A stretch of DNA of 64,000 nucleotides from Esteya vermicola (Eukaryota > Ascomycota > Sordariomycetes > Ophiostomatales > Ophiostomataceae): assembly GCA_002778215.1 (NCBI GenBank), contig PCDM01000002.1:1550001-1614000 (forward strand), written 5' to 3'. Position numbers and translations under genes: made by a program. Below the pieces are notes generated by a model. It was given only the letters and a program-made list of their open reading frames with translations, did not search any database and had not been told where the DNA came from. This document shows positions 11,898-22,358 of this stretch, piece by piece. The stretch's first letter is position 1. Each line of letters starts with the position of its first letter.

Positions 11898-12213
11898 CGT
11901 CGTATCCATATCAGCCTTTGGGTTGCACCAAAACGACAAGTAAGAGAAGAAAATGGTTCTTCCAGCGGGTAGCCTACGTGGACATGATGCTCGAGGTTTT
12001 GCAGGCACAAATATCTCTCCTCATGCAGACATTTGCATGTAGCCGTCAACATTTCGTTACCTCAATCTCTGCTTTTATGATGCATGTGTATTTGCATACA
12101 TTGTGTAACTCATAGCGCAACTAGGCCCGGTGTAAATGTCCTATGTATAAAGAAGGATGTTGCTTATCATGGGTAATTGACCTCTACAATGATAGGTTCT
12201 CATGATGTAGCTC

Positions 12214-13227
12214 CTATTGTATAACACTAGGTGTTTGTAGCAGTGCTTCCCTTTCCAAGTCTGGGGGGCTCCTTTCTCTCCTTATTTCCTCCCCATACCC
12301 GCCATATCCTTCTTCCCTATGTTGTTCTTCTACCTCGTCACCCACATTCTCCGGGTACAGTATAAAATGCTGCGTAAAGAACACCAAGTCATAGGCCATA
12401 GACACGTTGCCCAGCGCTAACTTTATAGGGTTGCCAGTTAGGCCCGACCAGTCACCCTCACGGTAACAGTCCAGCAGCAGCTGCGCGATACTGAGTACAC
12501 CACCAGCAAAATCAAGCAGGATCTGTGCCATGCTCCAACCGTGCGTGCTACGGTTGCGCCAGTTAGCCAGCACTTGTGGCGAGTACTTGATGAGTGTCAC
12601 AAACAGCTTGACGTAGCCGAGTGTATAGACAACGTCCAGCCACGTCCAGGCGGGAGCGGACACAGGTGAGCCGTCGTCACGGCCCCCTACCAGTAGGATT
12701 GACACGAAGACGACCACAATTGATCCTGTGAAGATGGCCAGTGCAAAGGATGATGGCCGTCGTCGACCATTCACAGCATAAGCGTGACCCGCCCTCTCGT
12801 CCCCAATGTCCACCGTATCCCTTCTTGTGAACCGCCACACTGGATCCTGCTGACCCTTCCTCCACCACCTCTCCCACCACAGCCCGGGTAGCAGGTATTG
12901 CGATACTGTCACAAACGATAAGGCCAAGGCATGCGCCGCAAAGACGACATCATTCGGGGCCGCCGCTGGCGCGTGCCCACCATGGCGTGCTTCATATGTG
13001 TGACGGACCGTAACTGAGTAGCAAAGGGCAAGATTCGAAATAAGATAGGAAAAGAAGCCAAGCGTGTTAAGAAACGGGAAATCAGCTGTTGTGCCAACAG
13101 TAGAGCGACGACGGAAGTTTAAAATGGGTTGCGGGTAAAAGGACAGCGACCAAGACAGCGTATAGACCCAGCCGCATAGGGCTGACAGTGCATCAAGAAT
13201 ATCCATGGGGAATGGGCAGGTCGACAC
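12214..13227 (-). CDS. ERS1: Cystinosin/ERS1-like lysosomal (vacuolar) PQ-loop transporter
   Basis: Single exon, 337 residues. It has the two PQ-loop repeats of the cystinosin family: the first at SFYPQPILNFRRRSTVG (about residues 30-46), the second at KYSPQVLANWRNRSTHGWS. Roughly seven hydrophobic segments are visible, beginning with ALCGWVYTLSWSLSFYPQP and ending with MAYDLVFFTQHFILYPE. DFAGGVLSIAQLLLD after the second PQ loop is typical of cystinosins. The family exports cystine from lysosomes or vacuoles in symport with protons, and the yeast homologue is Ers1. The C-terminal tail is short and acidic. ATG 13227 is first in the frame; the second methionine (residue 8, MDILDALSAL) is an alternative. 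Confidence 0.85.
   Translation of the reverse strand: MSTCPFPMDILDALSALCGWVYTLSWSLSFYPQPILNFRRRSTVGTTADFPFLNTLGFFSYLISNLALCYSVTVRHTYEARHGGHAPAAAPNDVVFAAHALALSFVTVSQYLLPGLWWERWWRKGQQDPVWRFTRRDTVDIGDERAGHAYAVNGRRRPSSFALAIFTGSIVVVFVSILLVGGRDDGSPVSAPAWTWLDVVYTLGYVKLFVTLIKYSPQVLANWRNRSTHGWSMAQILLDFAGGVLSIAQLLLDCYREGDWSGLTGNPIKLALGNVSMAYDLVFFTQHFILYPENVGDEVEEQHREEGYGGYGEEIRRERSPPDLEREALLQTPSVIQ
12613..12636. repeat. 24-bp direct repeat, copy 1 (inside ERS1)
   Basis: The first 20 bases are GTAGCCGAGTGTATAGACAA. The same 24 bases recur at 13895-13918 in the same orientation, with partial similarity on the right flank (ACGT conserved). Confidence 0.85.
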
Positions 13228-13861
13228 GATGGCTGTTCAGTAAAAATAAAGCGTGAAACTGGAACGCATGAATAAGACGACAACGTCTTGATGACTCAGC
13301 CGAGAAACGAACAGGGAGAAAAAATGATAAAAAGGAATTATCAGGAAAAGAGCGCAGAGGGCAAGCAGGATGTCTGAAACATTATGTATCCTGCCTCGTC
13401 GATGACGTCTTCCACACTCGCGTCTCGTGCTCAATTCATTAGTCAGCAACTGCATACTACGCTGCGAATATCCAGCAGTCCACAAAGAATGTAGAGTAAG
13501 ATTTATACTTCTAGACCACCATGTCTATTAGCGCACATAGCACTGCTGTCTACACGAGTCAGGAGAGGAGACGCATGGAGAAGATCAAGAGCAAGAACGA
13601 ATAAAAAAAGCGAGAAAAAACGAAAGCCATAAAACCAGAAAAGAAAACAGGCGATTTCACCTGTGTCCTTTAAACGCCTTACCAAAAAGATAGGCAGCAA
13701 CAAGAAACGCTCTTCTCCATGCCCACTCCTCTCCTTTTCGAAAAAAATTCCAAAAAAAATTCGCACGTATACACACTCTAAGTTCTCTCTAGGTTCTAGG
13801 TTCTAATCCCCAAATTCCTGTGAATATAAAGGAGAAGGGAAAAATATGACAAAAGAAATTT

Positions 13862-13975
13862 TCAACGAAAGAGAGAAAGAATCTTGGCCATGATGTAGCC
13901 GAGTGTATAGACAACGTCTAGGTACGTGTGTCTCACGAGAAAGTAGCACAGAATATGTTGGATGGCATATGCCAT
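13862..13975 (-). pseudogene. Short ERS1-like coding fragment
   Basis: A 37-codon frame from ATG 13975 to TGA contains LDVVYTLGY, matching residues in ERS1 (LDVVYTLGYVKLF). At DNA level 13895-13918 is identical over 24 bases to 12613-12636 inside ERS1. Neighbouring residues also echo other ERS1 parts (LCY..VRHTY and QHILCY versus LCYSVTVRHTY and QHFILY), but in a scrambled order. I read it as a small rearranged duplicate, on the same strand as ERS1. An active micro-gene is less likely. Confidence 0.45.
13895..13918. repeat. 24-bp direct repeat, copy 2
   Basis: Exact copy of 12613-12636, 1,282 bp away and outside ERS1, in the 3' flank of AGC1. Confidence 0.85.
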
Positions 13976-14008
13976 GCGCTTTCATTAAACACCCCCCCCA
14001 TGTTGTCA

Positions 14009-16340
14009 TCATGCCGAGCCACCCATGGACCGCGGCAATGACTGCCATCCTTTCTGGTCAGGCAGTCGGAACTTGCCAAAGTTTTCATCTAGGTCGAGAA
14101 TAATGCGTAGAGAGTTGCGGCTACGAATAAAAGGGCTCGCGGCACCTTCATAAGCAGATGAAGAAGTGCCGCCAGTCACACCAGCACCTGATAGTGCCAT
14201 CTCCTTAGCCTTCTTGCTCGACTGGCCAGGGTAGGGTACGAAGCGCTGAAGAACCTCATAGGCGGCGAGGGTAAAGCCGAACTGAGGTGATGACCGCATA
14301 ATACGAGCAGGGCCACCCTTAAAGAAAGCGCGGAATCCCTCCTCCTTCCAGATGGTCTTGGCGGCGTGACGCAAACCGTGGTACTGGGTATCGCCCTTGC
14401 GGGCCTCAACTTGCAGACGGGTCTTGATAACATCGCACGGCGTAGTCAGATATGCGGCGGGCATGCCTGCAATAGCACCAGCAGTCAAGAGCTGCACAAC
14501 GCCCAATCTCTTGGTGTTGGACTCGCCGAATAGATCCCTCTTCAAATGGCTGTAGGTCGGGAAGTAAATGGCCGAAAAGGGCACGTCACGCAGCAGACAC
14601 GCCGATGCACCCTTGTACAGGCCAACCAATCCCAAGTTGCGGATGATCCACATGGCCGACCGTTTCGGTGCTCCTTCAACACTCTTAGCGACCTCACCCT
14701 GGACCTGCAGCCGAATCTTGACGATCTCTAGGGGGTTCGTAAACACCTGTTTAGGAGAGGATAAAAATCAGTTACTGAAAAGAAGAAGAAAGGAAATGTA
14801 GGGTAATATCATCGAAAGAAACCTACCACTTGACAAGCACCGGCAGAGCCACCGGCTAGAATCTCGTGGCCAACCCAGATAGAACCATCTCGATGAGTAA
14901 ACCAGCCGCGGACAAGGTCGTTAACGGTCAGCTTGATAGCCTTTTCGGGGGCAACGCCGACTAGTTGCGGCAGCACACCCGAGTAGAGACCGAGAAAACC
15001 CTCGTTGCGAACTACTTTTTGGAAGCAGTCAATAGAGTTTTTGTAGAGGCGTTCGCCAGGTCGGGCGTCGCGTTGGTTCTGCAAGCGCGTCTTGACCAAG
15101 TCGATGGGATAGACCATGAAAGCGCCAAAGGCACCCGCTATGCTGCCAAGACCAAAGTTATAGGCTGACTCAAGAGCATCGGAGAGGAAACTCTGAGAAG
15201 CATATCTGGTGGTAGCAGAAGCGCCCCTGGTCAAGGCGTTGGCTGACTGAGATGACGATAAGTGAGCGTCCTGGCTGCGCCATGAGGGGTCAAGGACTTT
15301 TGCAAAGTCCGCCCAGCTGAGGCGACCGGAGGGCTCGTCAATGCTTGCAAAGTGGAAGAGGATGTCGGCTTCCATGGGGGTAAAGAGAGAGAAGCGGGCG
15401 GTGCGAGCTGCTTGGTTAAGGAAATCGGTGCGAGTTATTCTGCCGTCGGGAGCCTTTGCGCATGCGTGGCGAACAATAAGCTCAACAAGGTCCATCTCAG
15501 AGACAACATTCTGGAAGGCACGGACATTGGCATACGATATCTTGCTACCTTGAGATATGTTGCAAAGGGTGTTCAGGTGAGCCAGCAGGTGGTCAGATAG
15601 TTTGTGGCGCGCAGTCTCAAGGATGATACGCTCAAATTCCTCGGGCTCAATGAACCCGTCGCCGTCCCGGTCCAAGAGCTGAAACGCCTGGCGAATGCGC
15701 TCACCCTGCAAGCCGCGCAGCATCTGCGAGAACTGAGCATAGTCCATGTCGTGGCGTTTGCGCTTGTCACCAATGTACAGACGGGTCCACTCGGAATCCC
15801 AGTTGAATGGGATGCTGTCGCTGCCCTTGTTGAGCTCATACAGCTTGCGAAAGTCATCGTACCGCACTTTACCCAGCCCCTCTACGTCAAACAGCCGGAA
15901 GGCGATCTCGTACTCGGCGTCTGCCTTGGTCAATATGTTTTCGAAGTATGCCCAATCTGCCAGGGACACGCGGCCGCGTCGCCGCCGGTCGGCAACGGGA
16001 AAGAGAATTGTGTACTGCTCGCGCTTGATTTTGTGCTATAAAATAGACGGAGAAGACGGGTCAGCGTAACGATCGTCTACATGGGCTTGCCAATGCGCCC
16101 AATGGCTAGCAGCACTTCCTCGGCCGTGTTATGACTTACAAAGTCGGCATCTTTGGGTGCAATGGCATCGAGGAACTGTTCGAGTTCGAGGTACAGCTCT
16201 CCGGTCTCGGCGTCCTTGACCGCGTTCTTCAGAAAGCGCGCCCGAGTTTGCGCCGACGGTTGCGGCGACGTCTCCAGCTGGCTATGGCTAGCCAGTCCTT
16301 CGTTGACAGTCTCGGCCGGCATAGGTGTTGTGGGCGGCAT
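14009..16340 (-). CDS. AGC1: Mitochondrial aspartate/glutamate carrier with EF-hands (Agc1/Aralar type)
   Basis: Exons 16340..16081, 16035..14827 and 14746..14009. The N-terminal half is a calcium-binding EF-hand domain (IAFRLFDVEGLGKVRYDDF; FQLLDRDGDGFIEPEEF, a canonical loop). The C-terminal half has three carrier repeats, with PIDLVKTRLQ, NPLEIVKIRLQ and PCDVIKTRLQ signatures, closely following human Aralar (YRFGLGS..GA in the first repeat, GVAPEKAIKLTVND, RSSPQFGVTL-like). It exchanges mitochondrial aspartate for cytosolic glutamate in the malate-aspartate NADH shuttle in the inner membrane. The exon 2/3 join (ACQV then VFTNPLEIV) is clean. The exon 1/2 join is not: the only evident splice pair leaves exon 1 in phase 2 while exon 2 must start in phase 0 at 16035. 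Exon 1 (IGRIGKPM) and exon 2 (HKIKREQY) are both clearly coding, so a base error, non-canonical site or alternative donor is needed. Confidence 0.93.
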
Positions 16341-18515
16341 TATGGGCAGATTATGTGACCACAAACTGTGTTTTATGAGTCACTTTGCTGGTGCTGAGAA
16401 GGTGAAGTGTGGGTGGTGAATCTTGAGGGAAGGGTCGATCGCGGGCTCTCTTTTTACAGCGGTGGCAGCTGCCAGAAATTTTTATTCTACAGCCAGACAA
16501 TAGGAGGATACCACTAGTCAGGAAGATTAGACAAGGGGAGAAGGAAGGGGGGGGACACTAATGGTGAAAATGCGGGAAAAAAAGGAAGTGGCTAACCCCC
16601 GCCAGTAGGAGATAGCGGCGGCGCACAAGCGGAGAAAGACGACCCTACACGTACGAGTACATAAGTACGGAGTACTGTGTACAGCATAAGAAATACCTAT
16701 TCTGTACTGCGTACTCCGTAATAACAATACCAGAGAGTGTGGGCGTGAGAGGAAAAGAATACAAAAGACCAGAAACGATGTCATATACGAGTAAGAAACA
16801 AGATAAGTGTAGGGCCATATGTCATGTACATAGAATTTGGAAAATTTCCTCCTCCAAAAAATGCACTAATAATAATATTTCATGGGAGGTAACAGAATTT
16901 TTTCTGTCTGCTTCCACTGTGTCCTTCTGCAACTCCATGCCGCCTTCATCCGGTAGCGTCCGCTAGAACGGAGCTGTTGTTATTTGTCTCAGTGTTCCAC
17001 TCCGAGCATTCAGTCTCGTGCCTGTGCTTCGCCATTCTCCCCATCCCAAGTACAAAAAAACAGTACTATGTACAGTTAATTTAAATGCGTCTAATCTACC
17101 TAGTTCCGATTTACTCACAGACACAAAAAGTAAATGCAATCGTGAAACAGGGTTTGGCTATGCTCATGACTCTAATTCTCTGCTACAATACAGAACATTC
17201 CGTCCTCCGACCTTCTGACCCCCGCGTACGAACATGCGCTTGTTCTTGCCTTTAGACCGAGCTACCCTGGACATGTTGGTCCTCTGTAGCATGAGAAAAA
17301 AATACGGGGTATAAACAAAAATTAAAATGGATTATATACGTACTCAGTTTACCTCTAGCTTCTATCCAATCCCCCTCCTTCCTGTTTCCGGATCCCACAA
17401 TTCGTAGGTCGACCGGAAACGAGTACATTCCTACAGGATGCCAACTACGAATATATCGCTAGTAATATAAAAAGGTCTAGATATTCTTTTAATGTGTAAA
17501 TTGTGTGTAAATTAACGTACTCTGAAATTGATGGGAAAAGGGTATTGTAAAATCAACTATAATAATGTAAACTGTGCAATTCTTAAGCAACAGAATCACC
17601 GACCTAACCTTCGGACATCTTCGGAGAGAAGCCGCACTCTGTGCGACGTCGCTGATTTAGGTGGATACTGTATTTTTATCCATCTTCAGAGATAGCCCTG
17701 CATGTGTCTTTCCCCGGAGAAATTACGGTGTTCTCGCCCCGAGCTTGCCATGCCCTTTGGAACTACTTTACGTCATCAATAGCCAGGAGATCATCCATTT
17801 ATAACGTCCTTTTATAATGGTTTCTCCTCCTCCACATTAATCTAGTCCCAATCCCTTTGATATTCACAACGAGTCGTACTTCACAACTGTAAAAGGACAA
17901 CTTTATTTATACCCGCTACAGCCTTGGCCTCATTTAGTTCTGGTTGTCCATGATTATGCGTCTATCGTCTCTTCCCTCCCATAACCTCAGAAACGCCCTT
18001 CGCACAAACACCTAAAACATCGTAGCTTCATTTCCGTATTCCTTTGACAACAGGAAGTGGCCTGTCACAGAAACGCACAAATGGCGAAGAAACGTGACTA
18101 AGAAAGCATGGAACGAAAAAAGAAAACACTAATGTGATGAAAGCAATTGTCATATCTCGTAATTCGTCAGGGCACGCAGGACTGTCAACTCATGTAGTCC
18201 TGTGGGTGTATTAATTTTTCAAATCGCTGCGAGCCAGTGAGGAACAATGGAGTTAATCGCAAGCAAAAAGTCGCAAGCAAAAAGGGGACTAAGCACGAGA
18301 ATTAGAATAGCGTGCTCCTCGTAAATGACTGAGCCTCCAAGTGTACCAAAATGCCAATCATTAAGCCTCAACGACACCGAGTATACTGCTTCGACCGGAA
18401 GAATGCTTGCAAGATCTAATCGTTGTCATCCAGTTGGTAGAACATAAATACTCTTGCGCCGCGTGAAAGCTATAGTTTCCGCATTCATATAGAAGCCCGC
18501 AACGTGAGCTGAGCT
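16341..18515. other. Intergenic between AGC1 start and cyclin stop
   Basis: About 2.2 kb with no supported gene. TACGGAGTA motifs occur at 16666 and 16712. The part nearest AGC1 should be its promoter. The 17.2-18.5 kb part is AT-rich with only short frames. Confidence 0.5.
16666..16720. repeat. TACGGAGTA motif pair in opposite orientations
   Basis: TACGGAGTA at 16666-16674 and TACTCCGTA at 16712-16720 lie about 330-380 bp upstream of the AGC1 start. Confidence 0.75.
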
Positions 18516-20997
18516 TCATAGCAAAGCGTCCTCATAATTTGGATAGTGGGAGCCGATGGGAGGCTTTGCATTGGTAGAAGATGTGAAGGACGACTGGCAT
18601 CGGGGGAAGTGAATGGGCGGTAGTGAAAAGCCTTCACGGAGCTCTTCCTCGACAAAGAGGGAGGCTTTTCTAAATTTGCTACTGGAATATTTCTTATACA
18701 CAACAGCGTGGTGTGTCCGCGAGTCTCGGCAGCAGTAAAGAATCGCGTTCGCTAATGGGCGGATTTGACCCCAAGTGTAGCCAGAGTAATGCGTATGAGC
18801 CATTGACTGATAGTAATTCGTTAGATAATGTCAAAAATGAGCGATGAGGGAGAAACCATGCTTACCCAATCGCCTTTACCAAGCATCATACGGGCTACGC
18901 AGTGAGAGCCGGCAGCCAAAAAACTAGCAGGACAACCCACAAACCGCTCGTCCATGGCTGTAACCTCTAGAAAATATTTTGCGAGTGTCCGCGTGTCAAC
19001 GTCGAAGTCATCTGCCTTGCTGATTCGGCGCAGGAAACTCATTGGACCTGGCCAGCCAAGCTCGAAACCAAGCATACTAAGCATGAATCGCTCAGCTTTG
19101 AGGATTTCCTCTGTTGTATAGCCGCCGTTGACCATAAATGCAATCTCCTCGACGCATGGAAACATGATCTCTTCATATTTTGCAGCAATGAAGAGAGCCG
19201 TGGCGCCTACCAGTTGAAGCTTATTCACAGAAACAATTTTCGACGACAGGAATCGGTCAATATAGTTGATTGCCAGAAAGAGTGTTTCTGGCATCATATC
19301 AAAGCGGGCGTGGACTTCAATCAGCCACTCCATAAGAACTGAGCGCATGGACCACTGGATTTCAGTTTGCATATCCATGTAGTGGGAGCTTGGAAGCATT
19401 TTTGCCTATTTGAAAAGTTAGAATCGTATATTTGTAAAAGAAGTGAAAAATGGGATCGTAAATTTTGTAATATAATGAGAACTAACCTCAAGCTCTCTCA
19501 TATAATTGTTGATGTCTTCGGCGTATTCGGCAACCATGCTCACATCCCACGACTCATCTTCGATTTCCTCAGGACTAATAGAGGACTCTACAATTGACCG
19601 CGCAAGATCTAACTCATCTTGAATCTTGGCCGTCACCTTTGGCATCATAATTGTCGTGAAACCGCCAGTTGTATTGTCTCCAAACGATCGGAATGAGTGA
19701 GCAGTTGTGTATCCTTGTTCATCGTAAAAGTCTGCATCTTCATCCCACGGCTCTTCACATTCTGAAGCTACATTGCCAACAGAAGGTGCAGAAATGCTGG
19801 TCGAAAAGGGTTGCATTTCTGCCGCAATTGATTGCAGAAAACCGATGTCTTCAGATAACGCTCCAGGGTGCTGCTCCGTCTGAACCTCAACAGTGTCCTT
19901 GCTGTGCGCTGGTACCATATTTTTATAGGCCTCAACTAGAGACTTATCAAGAAGATTCTGGGGCTCCTCGATGGCATCGACAAAATGCACTTCCTTAGCA
20001 TCATGAAACTCACACTCGCTTGGTGCATCGGATTCGGGTAAGGCCGCTGCTTCTGCACTAAGCGGCAAAAATGAGGCATCCTTGAATTGCGAGCGATCCA
20101 CAGGCAGACGGCTCTGGGTTCTGCGAAGAGCTTGCCTCAGCGTTTGCTGTTGGAGAGACTCTGCGATCTTAAGGCAGGGCTGACTCTTATAATGCCGTGG
20201 GCTTTTCACGATCTTCGAAGTGTTGGCTTGGTTGGCTTGTGTGTACACTTCAGATACGTCATTTGCCAACAAAGCTGCCTGTGTGCTAACAGAAGCAGAT
20301 GCCCTGACAACCTCATTTTCAATGCTGAAAACTACAGTCGTCTTTCGTGTAGCACCTGCGTGTGTCTTCCCGACTTCTGGCGCAATAATGGAATTCTGAG
20401 CCGTTGAAATGGGTACAACACCTGGGGCAGCAAGCTTAGGGCGCTGTGCGGGAGCTAAGAATCCTGCTTTTTGAGCAGTGTTTTCTTTATCGCCAACAAT
20501 GGGGTATACAGAGGCAGCATTTACTATGCTATTGTTGACCTTAAGACTGGAATAGCCTGGTGCAGGCAGGTTTCTGAGGACGTTGCTGACATCTCCAAAG
20601 GCTGTTCGTTTTGTGTTCAGCTTATTACCGTCCGAAGAGTCTTTTGTAACGGTGGCACCGATGGACTTATGTCGTTGGTGATAGCCGTTAGCCATGGCTG
20701 GGGCAATATTCTCGTTACTGGGCTGGTAGAAGCTGACTTGTGGACGCAAAGCGCGCTGGGGCTGGTTAGTTAAAAGTCATTGGTTAGCTATTGTCAAGTG
20801 CTAGAGACAGTGAAAATCAATGCGGACTTTATTAAATCCCACGCAGAATTCGAGACGACATTAAACAGTGAAAATAAAAAAGTGCAGCAGTGCAGGGTGA
20901 AGTACAAGAGGCAGCTTGTGACTGTAGTTATTAAAGGATAGTAAGGGCATTGATAATGAAAAGTTAACGGATCAAGGCCACTCACTTTTGCATCCAT
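18516..20997 (-). CDS. B-type (mitotic) cyclin
   Basis: Four exons, 20997..20986 (only MDAK), 20761..19487, 19405..18866 and 18806..18516, close in phase to 705 residues. The cyclin N box is in exon 3: MRSVLMEWLIEVHARF, the B-cyclin signature, then LFLAINYIDRFLS and AALFIAAKYEEI-type helices (here TALFIAAKYEEIMFP). The cyclin C box runs through exons 3 and 4 (HCVARMMLG, AHTHYSGYTW, KFRKASLFVEEELREGFSLP). A destruction box is at about residues 56-64, RTAFGDVSN, with Phe where Leu is usual. The long N-terminal region of about 430 residues is low complexity. The protein should bind and activate the mitotic CDK and be degraded by the APC/C. Homologues are NIME of Aspergillus, Cdc13 of fission yeast and Clb proteins of budding yeast. 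Confidence 0.92.
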
Positions 20998-22268
20998 GAC
21001 AGACCGAGCTAGTTGTAGGTAGTAAAATCTAAGACGCGTCGAACTTGAATCGCGCTGATAACAAGACTGCAGAATAGCAGCTACCGAACAAAGATGACAA
21101 TGTTGGAATAGCTAGCTAGTTGGATTGTCGCTTGCTTGTGTAGAATTCTTCGTTTTAGTGCAGATATCGTTGCCGGATAAAACGGAGGTTATAGATATTA
21201 GTGAAAGCTTTTCCAGAAACTCATGGACTAAGAAAGACTGCTTGAATCAGCTCCTAGTTGTTGCGAAGAAAGAGAAAAGAAAGCTAATGAAACAATGAAG
21301 ACGCGTCCCGGGAGTCGGATTTCGCGAGGTGTGAGGACCAGATCGAACCGGGTCATGCGTTGGTAGTTAGTTATCGTGTGGCAACATGGGTACTCATCCG
21401 TTTCCAGATGTCGCGATTGATTCCAAGCTCGTGAAGTACCAACTAAGTTGAAATCATGAAGCAAATAAAAAGGCTGGCATGGAGATGAGATTGGGATAAA
21501 GGCGTGTGGGAAGAGAGCAGGAGGCAGGGAAGATAAACAGCAGCAGAGAGTGCTAACAAAAACAAGCAAAACGAAACAAAACGAAGCCTAGCCTATGCTG
21601 AGTGGAAGAAACACCGAAAACAATAGAAGCAAGTTGTTTGTTTTCTCTTTCTTTCGGTGGTCGGCTATGCGCAAAGCAGAAATATGAAGACGAAAAAGTC
21701 AATAGAAAGTGAAAAGAAGAACGAGAAAGCTGAGAATATTGCGATAGAATAGACAGGCAGCCAGTCTTAAGAGAACAGCAGTGACCTGTGCGCATAAGAA
21801 ACTTTCACTGAAAATAGAGAAGATAGGTAAATCTTTGTATGTTGCTGGGAAGGCGGAAGTTTTTTTTTCTACATTTAGGAAATGTAGTGAGGAAAGTTTG
21901 AAAGGGGAGAAAATAAGTAATTTGGCAAAAACAAAACAAAGAAGGAGCGTATATGGGTCGCGACTGCCATTTTGGGTTATGAAGAGATGACGAAAAAAAT
22001 GCGACCACAAATGTGCAATTCAGCATGGCTTGTTTTGTTATGACTATTTTTGGTGGAGCAACTGAGTCTATGTTGTTTACATAGTACTCGTACACCCTGT
22101 ATTTGCACTAGATGGTGTTGCCGCGGTGCATTGTTATGGCTTACGGAGTAGAATTAATACGAAATTACGCAGTAGAAATACATGATTTCATGAAGTCGGA
22201 ATAAAAGAACACTCGTGCATACGACGTACGCAATGGTAGACCACGACAGAGTTATCCCATAGAATTTA

Positions 22269-22358
22269 ACGCAGTACCCATACACAGTGATCATGTAATG
22301 TATCTACAATACGTTGTATGCTATGCTTCCTAATAAATTCTGTGTATGGGTACTGCGT
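22269..22358. repeat. 90-bp element with 19-bp perfect inverted ends
   Basis: ACGCAGTACCCATACACAG at 22269-22287 is the exact reverse complement of 22340-22358, with a 52-nt AT-rich interior. This is compatible with a tiny MITE-like element or a transcribed hairpin. No clear target-site duplication is evident beside the ends. Confidence 0.75.

Larger units (their letters stand above)
13228..14008. other. Intergenic between ERS1 start and AGC1 stop
   Basis: This 781-bp stretch is T-rich on the minus strand with no intact gene. It contains the ERS1 promoter, a short ERS1-like fragment (13862-13975) and the AGC1 3' flank with an 8-nt C run at 13992-13999. Confidence 0.5.
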
